The notes: generated by a model not told the origin, from the letters alone. A stretch of DNA of 64,000 nucleotides from Litoditis marina (GCA_964036275.1 OZ038434.1:21379879-21443878); one strand, 5' to 3'; counted from the stretch's first letter, positions 27,101 through 38,100 are shown. Program-made: numbers and translations.

Positions 27101-29500
27101 TGTTCAAACTTGGTATTTTTGAACTCCTCTCATGTGTAGAAACTTAAAAATGTTCATCTTATTAGCATAAGTTGAAACAGTCCCGAAATAATTGAGTGGC
27201 GGTGCTAACCAAAAACACCCCCAAGTTGACGTGAATGGAGTTGCGATTTTCCCCCTACGTGGGATTTAGTGTTCAAACTTGGTATTTTTGAACTCCTCTC
27301 ATGTGTAGAAACTTAAAAATGTTCATCTTATTAGCATAAGTTGAAACAGTCCCGAAATAATTGAGTGGCGGTGCTAACCAAAAACACCCCCAAATTGACG
27401 TGAATGGAGTTGCGATTTTCGCCCTACGTGGGATTTAGTGTTCAAACTTGGTATTTTTGAACTCCTCTCATGTGTAGAAACTCAAAAATGTTCATCTTAT
27501 TTGCATAAGTTGAAACAGTCCCGAAATAATTGAGTGGCGGTGCTAACCAAAAACACCCCCAAATTGACGTGAATGGAGTTGCGATTTTTGCCCTACGTGA
27601 GATTTAGTGTTCAAACTTGGTATTTTTGAACTCCCCTCATGTGTAGAAACTCAAAAATGTTTATATTATTAGCATAAGTTGAAACAGTCCCGAAATAATT
27701 GAGTGGCGGTGCTAACCAAAAACACCCCCAAATTGACGTGAATGGAGTTGCGATTTTCGCCCTACGTGAGATTTAGTATTCAAACTTGGTATTTTTGAAC
27801 TCCTCTTATGTGTAGAAACTCAAAAATGTTCATCTTATTTGCATAAGTTGAAACAGTCCCGAAATAATTGAGTGGCGGTGCTAACCAAAAACACCCCCAA
27901 ATTGACGTGAATGGAGTTGCGATTTTCGCCCTACGTGAGATTTAGTGTTCAAACTTGGTATTTTTGAACTCCCCTCATGTGTAGAAACTCAAAAATGTTT
28001 ATCTTATTTGCATAAGTTGAAACAGTCCCGAAATAATTGAGTGGCGGTGCTAACCAAAAACACCCCCTAGTTGACGTGAATGGAGTTGCGATTTTCCCCC
28101 TACGTGGGATTTAGTTTTCAAACTTGGTATTTTTGAACTCCTCTCATGTGTAGAAACTCAAAAATGTTCATCTTATTTGCATAAGTTGAAACAGTCCCGA
28201 AATAATTGAGTGGCGGTGCTAACCAAAAACACCCCCAAATTGACGTGAATGGAGTTGCGATTTTCGCCCTACGTGAGATTTAGTTTTCAAACTTGGTATT
28301 TTTGAACTCCTCTCATGTGTAGAAACTTAAAAATGTTCATCTTATTAGCATAAGTTGAAACAGTCCCGAAATAATTGAGTGGCGGTGCTAACCAAAAACA
28401 CCCCCAAGTTGACGTGAATGGAGTTGCGATTTTCGCCCTACGTGGGGTTAAGTGTTCAAACTTGGTATTTTCTGAACTCCTCTCATGTGTAGAAACTCAA
28501 AAATGTTCATCTTATTTGAATAAGTTGAAACAGTCCCGAAATAATTGAGTGGCGGTGCTAACCAAAAACACCCCCAAGTTGACGTGAATGGAGTTGCGAT
28601 TTTCGCCCTACGTGGGATTTAGTGTTCAAACTTGGTATTTTTGAACTCCTCTCATGTGGAGAAACTCAAAAATGTTCATCTTATTTGCATAAGTTGAAAC
28701 AGTCCCGAAATAATTGAGTGGCGGTGCTAACCAAAAACACCCCCAAATTGACGTGAATGGAGTTGCGATTTTTGCCCTAAGTGAGATTTAGTGTTCAAAC
28801 TTGGTATTTTTGAACTCCCCTCATGTGTAGAAACTCAAAAATGTTTATCTTATTAGCATAAGTTGAAACAGTCCCGAAATAATTGAGTGGCGGTGCTAAC
28901 CAAAAACACCCCCAAATTGACGTGAATGGAGTTGCGATTTTCGCCCTACGTGAGATTTAGTATTCAAACTTGGTATTTTTGAACTCCTCTTATGTGTAGA
29001 AACTCAAAAATGTTCATCTTATTTGCATAAGTTGTAACAGTCCCGAAATAATTGAGTGGCGGTGCTAACCGAAAACACCCCCAACTTGACGTGAATGGAG
29101 TTGCGATTTTCGCCCTACGTGAGATTTAGTGTTCAAACTTGGTATTTTTGAACTCCCCTCGTGTGTAGAAACTCAAAAATGTTTATCTTATTTGCATAAG
29201 TTGAAACAGTCCCGAAATAATTGAGTGGCCGTGCTAACCAAAAACACCCCCTAGTTGACGTGAATGGAGTTGCGATTTTCCCCCTACGTGGGATTTAGTG
29301 TTCAAACTTGGTATTTTTGAACTCCTCTCATGTGTAGAAACTCAAAAATGTTCATCTTATTTGCATAAGTTGAAACAGTCCCGAAATAATTGAGTGGCGG
29401 TGCTAACCAAAAACACCCCCAAGTTGACGTGAATGGAGTTGCGATTTTCGCCCTACGTGGGATTTAGTGTTCAAACTTGGTATTTTCTGAACTCCTCTCA
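24200..29500. repeat. Higher-order repeat, about 15 units (2536 bp)
   Basis: The unique 'atgtttatattattagc' variant at 25121 recurs at 27657, 2536 bp away (15 units, one of them 170 bp). 'gccctaagtgag' near 26071 recurs near 28777 and again near 36835, beyond the transposon. 'gtaacagtcccg...accgaaaac' and 'cctcgtgtgtag' travel with it. This repeat family therefore spans both sides of the transposon insertion. Confidence 0.75.
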
Positions 29501-30006
29501 TGTGTAGAAACTCAAAAATGTTCATCTTATTTGCATAAGTTGAAACAGTCCCGAAATAATTGAGTGGCGGTGCTAACCAAAAATACCCCCAAATTGACGT
29601 GAATGGAGTTGCGATTTTCGCCCTACGTGGGATTTAGTGTTCAAACTTGGTATTTTTGAACTCCTCTCATGTGTAGAAACTTAAAAATGTTCATCTTATT
29701 AGCATAAGTTGAAACAGTCCCGAAATAATTGAGTGGCGGTGCTAACCAAAAACACCCCCAAGTTGACGTAAATGGAGTTGCGATTTTCGCCCTACGTGGG
29801 ATTTAGTGTTCAAACTTGGTATTTTTGAACTCCTCTCATGTGTAGAAACTTAAAAATGTTCATCTTATTAGCATAAGTTGAAACAGTCCCGAAATAATTG
29901 AGTGGCGGTGCTAACCAAAAACACCCCCAAGTTGAAGTGAATGGAGTTGCGATTTTCCCCCTACGTGGGATTTAGTGTTCAAACTTGGTATTTTTGAACT
30001 CCTCTC

Positions 30007-30035
30007 CACAGGGTTCGGGACGCAAAGAGCCGCGC
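30007..30035 (+). repeat. Left terminal inverted repeat (29 bp)
   Basis: Perfect reverse complement of 35157-35185. Its last seven bases, GCCGCGC (30029-30035), also pair with GCGCGGC at 30045-30051 across a 9-base loop, so the transposon tip can fold into a hairpin. Sequence similarity to the right end stops after base 29. Confidence 0.95.
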
Positions 30036-30550
30036 TTTGCCAATGCGCGGCGTTTTGTGGCGTCTAACCGCTATTAGCTTAGCTATCAGCACGCTATCTG
30101 CCGTTATCGGGGTGCAAGTAGCCAACAAATAGCCGCGCATAGTACCTCATTCAGCTGTAGATAATTCTTATCCATTCAATATCGCTCATAAATGACTATT
30201 TTGACTCATAAATATCCAGCTTGACTCTATTGTATATTTGAAAATACCGTGACGAACAATATTTATTGTTTCCGACAGTAACAACAACACAATCAGAGAA
30301 AAGATCGCTAACATGACAACAACTTAAATCAACAAATGTGTGAAATGTTCTTCACAATAAGAAGAACATTGAGCTACAGCTACACAGATTGTACTATACT
30401 CAATCTGCAACAGATTGACAACACATAATTTGATAAACAATACTTTATCAGCAAACTATTGGTCGGGGCCTAAGGAAAGTGATAACCACAACTGAGGAAA
30501 ACTGTTTAACATAAATCAGAAGAAAATAACGAAAATACCAGTTATCAGAT
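30036..30550. other. Left subterminal non-coding part of the transposon
   Basis: No ORF or RNA gene is visible. The first ~100 bases are GC-rich with imperfect GCGG/CCGC words ('gcgcggcg', 'ccgctatt', 'tagccgcgc'); the remainder is AT-rich. It lies 3' of the minus-strand gene and should contain its 3' UTR. The AATAAA-like word read on the minus strand at about 30262-30267 is a possible poly(A) signal. Confidence 0.5.
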
Positions 30551-31201
30551 CTAGCCGGTTTTGGAGGTTGATGAATTTTCCTCATTGTCCGATGTTTCTT
30601 CGTCTTCGCCTGAAGATGAGGACTCCTCTGACTCCTCAGAAGAAGAAGAAGACAAGTCCTCGTTTGATTCCTTCTTGAGCGGTTTCAAGACCTTCTTTGT
30701 CGGGGTAGATGAGGGAGTTCTCGGTCGAGCAACGAATATTCCATTTTCGGTGAAAGTGCCATCAGTGGCCAATCGCCTAAAAACCCAAAATAAGAAGATT
30801 GAATTCGGAAAAAATTAAACGTCTATCAGAATGTTATGTAACACAGTTACACAACGACTGCCTGCAAAATACAAATAAAACAAACGTGGGAGCAGTTCAA
30901 GTACATTGTACGCTGAGAAACGTGGTTTCAGCAACGTATTTCAATTCATTGGAATACTAGCTATAACTATAACTTCAAGCGAAACAAATGTTAAAAGGGA
31001 TCTAAGAAAGATAGCTCAATATAACTCACAGTGCCGATTTCATTGCCTTATCCACCAGTGGGAGCCAGTCCCGTCGGACCATTCCCGACGCAATATCGTC
31101 CACCATATGCAAACCAACTCCAATTAGGTCAACTCCGAACTCTGAAATGGGTACAACTATGAGTAATACATACGGCTTCTTGTGAGCGAAGTGAGAATGA
31201 A

Positions 31202-31277
<76 letters not shown>

Positions 31278-33530
31278 GCGAATGGGAACTGGCAACAATG
31301 AAACGTCGTGGTTGCCGAAAATACAAATTAAAACTGATGCGCGCAGGAGTGAATAGACGTCATATGTCAAATTTTTGTTCTACATTACCCAAATAATAAA
31401 AGTGAATGGATCGCATGAAAATCACCTTTTATATCATCCTTGATGTGATCGGGCAAGCTTACAGCTTTCATTCCCTTCTTGTTCCGTCTGCTCGCAGCCC
31501 ATGTAAATCCAACAATGTTTCTAGGCGATTTGCAGCACTGGAAGGTACCAAATATACAACGAAGCTTTCTAAATAGCAAATTCGTATGCTACTGGTTATG
31601 ACTCAATAGCTAGTTTTTATGTATTCTAATAAAAAAACTATGAACAAAAACTAGGAAGAATGAGTAAGGAATATGTTCACATAGTCAATATAAATATGCG
31701 CACACTAGCAAGTAAAAGGGCAAGTGGATATTATGCCTGATTATCATCCAAATTTCAGTTGAGGTTAACAAAATAAATGATACTAACTCTGTGGAAGAAC
31801 AGCCTGTAGAACTCTGTGAGAAGTACGGTGGCGTCTTTTTTCTTACCAGAGGTAAGAAGAAAGATTTTCTCCAGATCGGTTCGTTTGAAAACAGCATCCT
31901 CCTTGGTATAGTATTCCTGAAACATTTAGAAACAATAACCATTGCGTAATAAAACAACGATAACTTCAACCAATTGAAGAAATTGATAAAAAACCAAAGG
32001 CTTATTGAACTCAATGACTTAATCAGCATCTGTTTTCCGTATAAATAACTATCAAATTCGTTGATGGAAAACAATCATGTTTTTGGAACATTGAGCAAGA
32101 AAAGCGTTAATGAAACTAAGAATGAACGATGAAATATCGTTACCTTTGCCGGGTTTAAGTTCCGGATGTCGGGAGTTCCTACAATCTGAGCGGACGAACG
32201 AACCATTTGAGCAGGGACGTTAGTGAGAAACATCTGAAACAGACCTAAGAAGTAACAACTGTACATGCAATGATGAATGAGTGCATTCGAATGAGAGATA
32301 CTTCAGTGAAAAAGCGCGGTAAGTATTAACGTGGGGCCTTTTATTTTTGGTTGAAATTATACAAATTGTTGAAACTAAGATGAGGCAAAAATCTATATAC
32401 AATGTACATAATAACACTCACGGCGGCAGCCAATCCGACGACTGATTCAGCTATTGCTGCCAAATCTTCCTTATCCGGCAACGCTTTGAGGTCAGTAGCG
32501 TGCTTCGCAATTCGATCCAAATCAAATCTGAGGCCACTGTCTCGGAAAGGATGCGCCAAGTTCTGTTAAAATGAACGTGAATAAGAACTTGCAAACGTAA
32601 AAGAAACATTCGCTGTAAGAAAGTCAGAGAGGAAAAATTGCGTAAATATGTCTTCCCAATGTTGTATGAATGAATCAATGAATGCGTATAAAGTTGTAAA
32701 TAGTCAAAAACAAGCTTTCTGAACCCAAAATATTCCAATTCAAAGTTCAAATTTATCGAAATCGTCCCGAATTTCCATTATTTTCTCGAATGTTGGGCCG
32801 AAAACGACCCCCCCCCCCCTGAAAAAGTTGTCCGTGTACCAACTTTGGTCATCCCTGTCTCCGTCCCCGTGAACGTGTTTTCCATCTACATTATACCCAC
32901 ACAATAAATTGAGAAAAGTGTGACTGCGCCGGCAGCAAAACCGAAAGAAATGAACTCAAATTCACATTGACAAAGGTTTACCTGTTGAAGTTGTTAGAAT
33001 CGTTCGATTCCGGATCACACTGAGGACGTCTTTTGTTATCCGCAGACGACTCAAGATGATACTCATCTAAAACCGTACTCTATTACACATATCCAGATAC
33101 TTATTTACATGCAAATTAAACAGAACTAGTTGCTGCTTATTGATATAAGCAAAAATTTGAAGCAGAGTGCACAAACTTGATATATAGTGACAAGAAAAGC
33201 TACGATATTCTCATGTCACAAGAACTCAGAGCTTAAGCGAATTGAAAATCCTACAACTCCACAACCACAACTTTCGACCGAATTCGATAGCATTTCGTAT
33301 TTCACCATTAATAATTGACCAACTGTATGAATTAAGACATGATGAAATGTTAATAACATTCACCTCACTTGAATGACTCACAGAAATAGACGATTACGCA
33401 AAACAGAACAGTCAGGAGATTCAACACACAGAGCACACTCACATTTTCTCTTCAAGCTTTTGCCTATCAGAGGTCCTATCATGTTTCTCTGCGTGGTTTT
33501 GGGACGATATATACTTGCAGCACTTGCCAT
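30551..33530 (-). CDS. Spliced gene inside the transposon; uncharacterised protein with acidic Ser-rich tail (8 coding exons, 315 aa)
   Basis: Predicted minus-strand exons, in transcription order: 33530-33443 (start ATG GCA AGT), 33066-32982, 32527-32422, 32233-32144, 31916-31788, 31537-31426, 31141-31030, 30776-30551 (stop TAG). All introns are GT-AG (188-454 nt). Strong donors include GTGAGT at exons 1, 3 and 7; acceptors are mostly TTTCAG or TTTTAG. Lengths sum to 948 nt and stay open throughout, which supports the model. The N-terminus is basic and polar (...GKSLKRKYEYHL...). The middle holds LLTSGKKKDATVLLTEFYRL and FTWAASRRNKKGMKAVSL, which loosely recall the 'GG...RIL..LF...W.G..GKK' pattern of DUF4806/BEN-like domains of mobile-element proteins. 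The last ~45 residues are Ser/Glu/Asp-rich after a basic KKVLKPLKK patch, typical of nuclear proteins. I recognise no transposase motif. The exon 2/3 junction is the least certain. Confidence 0.65.
31206..31278. repeat. (AG)n microsatellite in intron
   Basis: About 32 uninterrupted AG dinucleotides followed by 'atagagag', inside the intron between exons 6 and 7. The antisense poly-Ser/Leu reading frames over it are artefacts of the dinucleotide. Confidence 0.97.
32422..32562 (-). other. Alternative longer form of coding exon 3
   Basis: The stronger-looking acceptor, 'cattttaacag', lies before 32562 and opens a frame (NLAHPFRDSGLRFDL...) that joins the exon used above without a stop and ends at the same GTGAGT donor (47 codons, phase 0). 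It cannot be joined in phase to the upstream exon at 33066-32982, which ends in phase 2. The weaker acceptor 'tggcctcag' (exon end 32527) restores phase. Either the weak site is used, an unseen exon lies at 32563-32981, or two isoforms exist. Confidence 0.4.
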
Positions 33531-33537
33531 GAAACAC

Positions 33538-34145
33538 CTGAAAATACTAACACAGTCAATTTCAAATTGTCAGCAGTTTTACGAAGATCTGAGCAACAAA
33601 AATAGGTTTCCCAAAGCAAACGAAGCACAAAATCTACTCACAGCCAGAACGAACAATGTATTTCATACGAAGTAGATTCATTAAATACTGAGTTGTTTCT
33701 TATTTGAACATTCGTGAATGAAGCCACACGATTTTAACGGAGTTTTATTTGAAAAATATTTTTTTCTGCTCTGAGGGAGGAAAATTCAAGCCTGAACACA
33801 CTGACTCAACCAATCGATCGTCGCGTATATAACCAAAACACAAAACACGACCTCTAAATTCGACGCTATTCACCAATCATTTCGTAAAACGACCGTCACA
33901 AAATAATAAAACAGTGTACCACAATTATGGATCCATATATTCATTCAAAACAGCTCAAACATCTCTAAATATTGTTTTTAGTTTGAATTCTGATTTTATC
34001 ACTCAGAAACATCACAATAGTTAACGAGAACACATTCTATTAATCCTGGAAACAAACAATTTTGAACGCAATTTTCTTTTTAATTTAAAAAACATGAAAA
34101 AATTTGAAAATTTGTGTTTGAACGGCTAAATTGAAGTTTACTGAC
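33538..34145. other. AT-rich transposon interior, no gene seen
   Basis: Lies upstream of the first coding exon on the minus strand. No convincing exon was found. It should contain the promoter or a 5' intron if 34293-34350 is a leader exon. The plus-strand frame at 33373-33675 is mostly antisense to exon 1 and has no support. Confidence 0.4.
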
Positions 34146-34213
34146 CGTTGGATGTAATTGTAAACGCAGTGCAGCACGGACGTTGGACGAAATTGTAAAC
34201 GCAGTGCAGAACT
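34146..34213. repeat. 35-bp direct repeat, two copies
   Basis: 'cgttggatgtaattg' at 34146 and 'cgttggacgaaattg' at 34181 start two copies of a 35-bp unit, each continuing 'taaacgcagtgcag'. The copies differ at a few bases. They are upstream of the candidate leader exon's donor side and have no evident coding role. Confidence 0.8.
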
Positions 34214-34292
34214 GAGAACAGTGAAACTCTGATAGTTTTGTCTATGAAAGCTAAAAACTTGAGTTTTTTTTCAGATTCTCCATTTTACTCAC

Positions 34293-34350
34293 GTTGTTCA
34301 ATTTCTGACCGTGTTTTCGATATCCCAACCGGTTCCATTTCATGAGGCTA
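34293..34350 (-). other. Candidate 5' (possibly non-coding) exon of the transposon gene
   Basis: On the minus strand, 'gttgtttttag' precedes and 'gtgagtaa' follows this 58-nt stretch, both good splice signals. It contains an ATG at 34343 (MKWNRLGYRKHGQKLNN), but the phase-0 join to the 33537-33443 exon reads a frame (VFHGKCC...) that then meets a stop at the next exon. It is therefore more likely 5' UTR or an alternative start than part of the main reading frame. Confidence 0.35.
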
Positions 34351-34847
34351 CTAAAAACAACGTGAAACAGCAAGTTGATTATTGTAGAAACTGGTAATAA
34401 CAGACAAGTGTTGCGTTGGATTGAGAAGTGACTGGGCTTCAAGTATCTACTGTGAGAAGTTATAGAATCAAACTACGAATGCAGATAGGAATACAGGGAA
34501 ACGGATAGGAAAGGAACGCATACGGATAGAGCAACAATCTTGTTTTCTCTCAAGTCCTGTCAGTCTTGTTAGTCTTGTTTTGTGAAAATCCAACCCAATG
34601 ATTGATCAACGTATTGCCTGATATAACGGTTGAATACTGTCGTTCAGTTTTTTTCAGTATGGTTATGACCAGTTCTAGGCTACGATTCACAGAAAGATAT
34701 AGTCTTTTTCATTCCCATTGAAACTCCTACAGTATGATTTCGGAACATCCGAGCCGTTTTACTCACATATATGTGATCGGAGAGGTAGAGTATTTTCCCA
34801 CCCCATTCTCGTTTTCAGGTATAGTTAATATAAGAGAGGATTTTTGA

Positions 34848-34936
34848 TGTACTCACTTCAGCTTCACAACAGATGTACTCTGTACTCACTTCAGCTTCAC
34901 AACAGATGTACTCTGTACTCACTTCAGCTTCACAAC
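34848..34936. repeat. 33-bp tandem repeat, 2.7 copies
   Basis: The unit starts 'tgtactcacttcagcttcac' and is repeated exactly at 34848, 34881 and 34914 (last copy 23 bp). Because 33 is divisible by three, short open frames cross it at 34844-35226; these are not supported as genes. Internal minisatellites near the ends are common in CACTA-like elements. Confidence 0.9.
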
Positions 34937-35085
34937 TTGAAGTTTTTGAATTCATTTGGAGCCTACCCAGTTATAAGTGCTTTATCCAACTCTTTCACCC
35001 GCAAAAAGTGCCTGAAACAGTTTTTGTTGGTTTTTTTTGTAAACGCCACAATGCGCTGCAATCTGCTTTTTTTGCGCAGCTAAGT

Positions 35086-35126
35086 GCGGCTCATAATAAG
35101 AGCCGCTATTTGCGCGCTAGTCGCGC
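35086..35126. repeat. Subterminal GC-rich palindromes of the transposon
   Basis: GCGGCTC (35086-35092), ATAATAA, GAGCCGC (35100-35106) form a perfect 7-bp stem. Next to it GCGCG (35112-35116), CTAGT, CGCGC (35122-35126) forms another. The same GAGCCGC word lies inside both terminal repeats. Clustered subterminal words are where transposase or accessory proteins bind in CACTA-type elements; binding here is inference. Confidence 0.6.
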
Positions 35127-35156
35127 CGTCTATCGGCTAAATGCGGCGCTTTATAT

Positions 35157-35185
35157 GCGCGGCTCTTTGCGTCCCGAACCCTGTG
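35157..35185 (-). repeat. Right terminal inverted repeat (29 bp)
   Basis: Perfect reverse complement of 30007-30035, ending CCCGAACCCTGTG at the satellite junction. The bases TC at 35186-35187 repeat the TC at 30005-30006 and are the likely target-site duplication. Confidence 0.95.
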
Positions 35186-38100
35186 TCATGTGTAGAAACT
35201 TAAAAATGTTCATCTTATTAGCATAAGTTGAAACAGTCCCGAAATAATTGAGTGGCGGTGCTAACCAAAAACACCCCCAAATTGACGTGAATGGAGTTGC
35301 GATTTTCGCCCTACGTGAGATTTAGTTTTCAAACTTGGTATTTTTGAACTCCTCTCATGTGTAGAAACTTAAAAATGTTCATCTTATTAGCATAAGTTGA
35401 AACAGTCCCGAAATAATTGAGTGGCGGTGCTAACCAAAAACACCCCCAAGTTGACGTGAATGGAGTTGCGATTTTCGCCCTACGTGGGGTTAAGTGTTCA
35501 AACTTGGTATTTTCTGAACTCCTCTCATGTGTAGAAACTCAAAAATGTTTATCTTATTAGCATAAGTTGAAACAGTCCCGAAATAATTGAGTGGCGGTGC
35601 TAACCAAAAACACCCCCAAATTGACGTGAATGGAGTTGCGATTTTCGCCCTACGTGAGATTTAGTATTCAAACTTGGTATTTTTGAACTCCTCTTATGTG
35701 TAGAAACTCAAAAATGTTCATCTTATTTGCATAAGTTGAAACAGTCCCGAAATAATTGAGTGGCGGTGCTAACCAAAAACACCCCCAAATTGACGTGAAT
35801 GGAGTTGCGATTTTCGCCCTACGTGAGATTTAGTGTTCAAACTTGGTATTTTTGAACTCCCCTCATGTGTAGAAACTCAAAAATGTTTATCTTATTTGCA
35901 TAAGTTGAAACAGTCCCGAAATAATTGAGTGGCGGTGCTAACCAAAAACACCCCCTAGTTGACGTGAATGGAGTTGCGATTTTCCCCCTACGTGGGATTT
36001 AGTTTTCAAACTTGGTATTTTTGAACTCCTCTCATGTGTAGAAACTCAAAAATGTTTATCTTATTAGCATAAGTTGAAACAGTCCCGAAATAATTGAGTG
36101 GCGGTGCTAACCAAAAACACCCCCAAGTTGACGTGAATGGAGTTGCGATTTTCGCCCTACGTGGGGTTAAGTGTTCAAACTTGGTATTTTCTGAACTCCT
36201 CTCATGTGTAGAAACTCAAAAATGTTTATCTTATTAGCATAAGTTGAAACAGTCCCGAAATAATTGAGTGGCGGTGCTAACCAAAAACACCCCCAAATTG
36301 ACGTGAATGGAGTTGCGATTTTCGCCCTACGTGAGATTTAGTATTCAAACTTGGTATTTTTGAACTCCTCTCATGTGTAGAAACTTAAAAATGTTCATCT
36401 TATTAGCATAAGTTGAAACAGTCCCGAAATAATTGAGTGGCGGTGCTAACCAAAAACACCCCCAAGTTGACGTGAATGGAGTTGCGATTTTCGCCCTACG
36501 TGGGGTTAAGTGTTCAAACTTGGTATTTTCTGAACTCCTCTCATGTGTAGAAACTCAAAAATGTTCATCTTATTTGAATAAGTTGAAACAGTCCCGAAAT
36601 AATTGAGTGGCGGTGCTAACCAAAAACACCCCCAAGTTGACGTGAATGGAGTTGCGATTTTCGCCCTACGTGGGATTTAGTGTTCAAACTTGGTATTTTT
36701 GAACTCCTCTCATGTGGAGAAACTCAAAAATGTTCATCTTATTTGCATAAGTTGAAACAGTCCCGAAATAATTGAGTGGCGGTGCTAACCAAAAACACCC
36801 CCAAATTGACGTGAATGGAGTTGCGATTTTTGCCCTAAGTGAGATTTAGTGTTCAAACTTGGTATTTTTGAACTCCCCTCATGTGTAGAAACTCAAAAAT
36901 GTTTATCTTATTAGCATAAGTTGAAACAGTCCCGAAATAATTGAGTGGCGGTGCTAACCAAAAACACCCCCAAATTGACGTGAATGGAGTTGCGATTTTC
37001 GCCCTACGTGAGATTTAGTATTCAAACTTGGTATTTTTGAACTCCTCTTATGTGTAGAAACTCAAAAATGTTCATCTTATTTGCATAAGTTGTAACAGTC
37101 CCGAAATAATTGAGTGGCGGTGCTAACCGAAAACACCCCCAACTTGACGTGAATGGAGTTGCGATTTTCGCCCTACGTGAGATTTAGTGTTCAAACTTGG
37201 TATTTTTGAACTCCCCTCGTGTGTAGAAACTCAAAAATGTTTATCTTATTTGCATACGTTGAAACAGTCCCGAAATAATTGAGTGGCCGTGCTAACCAAA
37301 AACACCCCCTAGTTGACGTGAATGGAGTTGCGATTTTCCCCCTACGTGGGATTTAGTGTTCAAACTTGGTATTTTTGAACTCCTCTCATGTGTAGAAACT
37401 CAAAAATGTTCATCTTATTTGCATAAGTTGAAACAGTCCCGAAATAATTGAGTGGCGGTGCTAACCAAAAACACCCCCAAGTTGACGTGAATGGAGTTGC
37501 GATTTTCGCCCTACGTGGGATTTAGTGTTCAAACTTGGTATTTTCTGAACTCCTCTCATGTGTAGAAACTCAAAAATGTTCATCTTATTTGCATAAGTTG
37601 AAACAGTCCCGAAATAATTGAGTGGCGGTGCTAACCAAAAATACCCCCAAATTGACGTGAATGGAGTTGCGATTTTCGCCCTACGTGGGATTTAGTGTTC
37701 AAACTTGGTATTTTTGAACTCCTCTCATGTGTAGAAACTTAAAAATGTTCATCTTATTAGCATAAGTTGAAACAGTCCCGAAATAATTGAGTGGCGGTGC
37801 TAACCAAAAACACCCCCAAGTTGACGTAAATGGAGTTGCGATTTTCGCCCTACGTGGGATTTAGTGTTCAAACTTGGTATTTTTGAACTCCTCTCATGTG
37901 TAGAAACTTAAAAATGTTCATCTTATTAGCATAAGTTGAAACAGTCCCGAAATAATTGAGTGGCGGTGCTAACCAAAAACACCCCCAAGTTGACGTGAAT
38001 GGAGTTGCGATTTTCCCCCTACGTGGGATTTAGTGTTCAAACTTGGTATTTTTGAACTCCTCTCATGCGTAGAAACTTAAAAATGTTCATCTTATTAGCA

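Larger units (their letters stand above)
207..30006. repeat. 169-bp satellite array, left block (about 176 units)
   Basis: A head-to-tail tandem array. The anchor 'gttgcgatttt' recurs at 370, 539, 708 and onward every 169 bp. Units differ by a small set of recurring variants: TTCGCC/TTTGCC/TTCCCC, acgtgGGatt/acgtgAGatt, tagtAttc/tagtGttc, ctcCTCtc/ctcCCCtc, ATTAGC/ATTTGC, caaGttgacg/caaAttgacg, gcGgtg/gcCgtg. Rare units are 170 bp ('ttttctgaa') or about 167 bp ('ggtcttttgaa'). All units share one orientation. No ORF, tRNA or other gene is visible; each unit carries stops in all frames. The length is near that of many centromeric satellites, but location is inference. Confidence 0.98.
30007..35185. 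mobile_element. TIR DNA transposon, 5179 bp, inserted in satellite (CACTA/CMC-like?)
   Basis: The ends are perfect 29-bp inverted repeats, starting CACAGGGTTCGGGAC on the left and ending with its complement on the right. The flanking satellite reads 'gaactcctctc' then the element then 'tcatgtgtag'. The uninterrupted unit is 'gaactcctctcatgtgtag', so TC is duplicated and the satellite register is kept. CAC...GTG ends and a 2-bp duplication are known in the CACTA/Mirage/Chapaev group; assignment to that group is inference because the usual fourth and fifth bases (TA or TG) are AG here. GC-rich subterminal palindromes built on GAGCCGC occur near the right end. It carries one spliced gene on the minus strand and no ORF long enough to be a recognisable transposase. 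hAT is unlikely, since no 8-bp duplication flanks CAGGG. Confidence 0.9.

Noticed and set aside
30561..30818. Plus-strand 85-aa frame rich in Ser, Glu and Asp
   Set aside because: It is antisense to the last exon of the minus-strand gene; the Ser/Glu/Asp codons (TCC/TCT and GAG/GAA/GAT) mirror each other on the two strands. The minus-strand reading fits the splice model.
31026..31370. 114-aa and 65-aa minus-strand frames with Leu-Ser runs
   Set aside because: The Leu-Ser run is translation of the (AG)n microsatellite in an intron. Only the part below 31141 is exonic, in the gene model.
32806..32819. Poly-C run in intron
   Set aside because: Simple homopolymer, no associated feature.
30007..35185. 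hAT-type transposon starting at CAGGG
   Set aside because: The 8 bases before CAGGG and after CCCTG do not match, and the satellite register shows that the extra CA/TG belong to the element.
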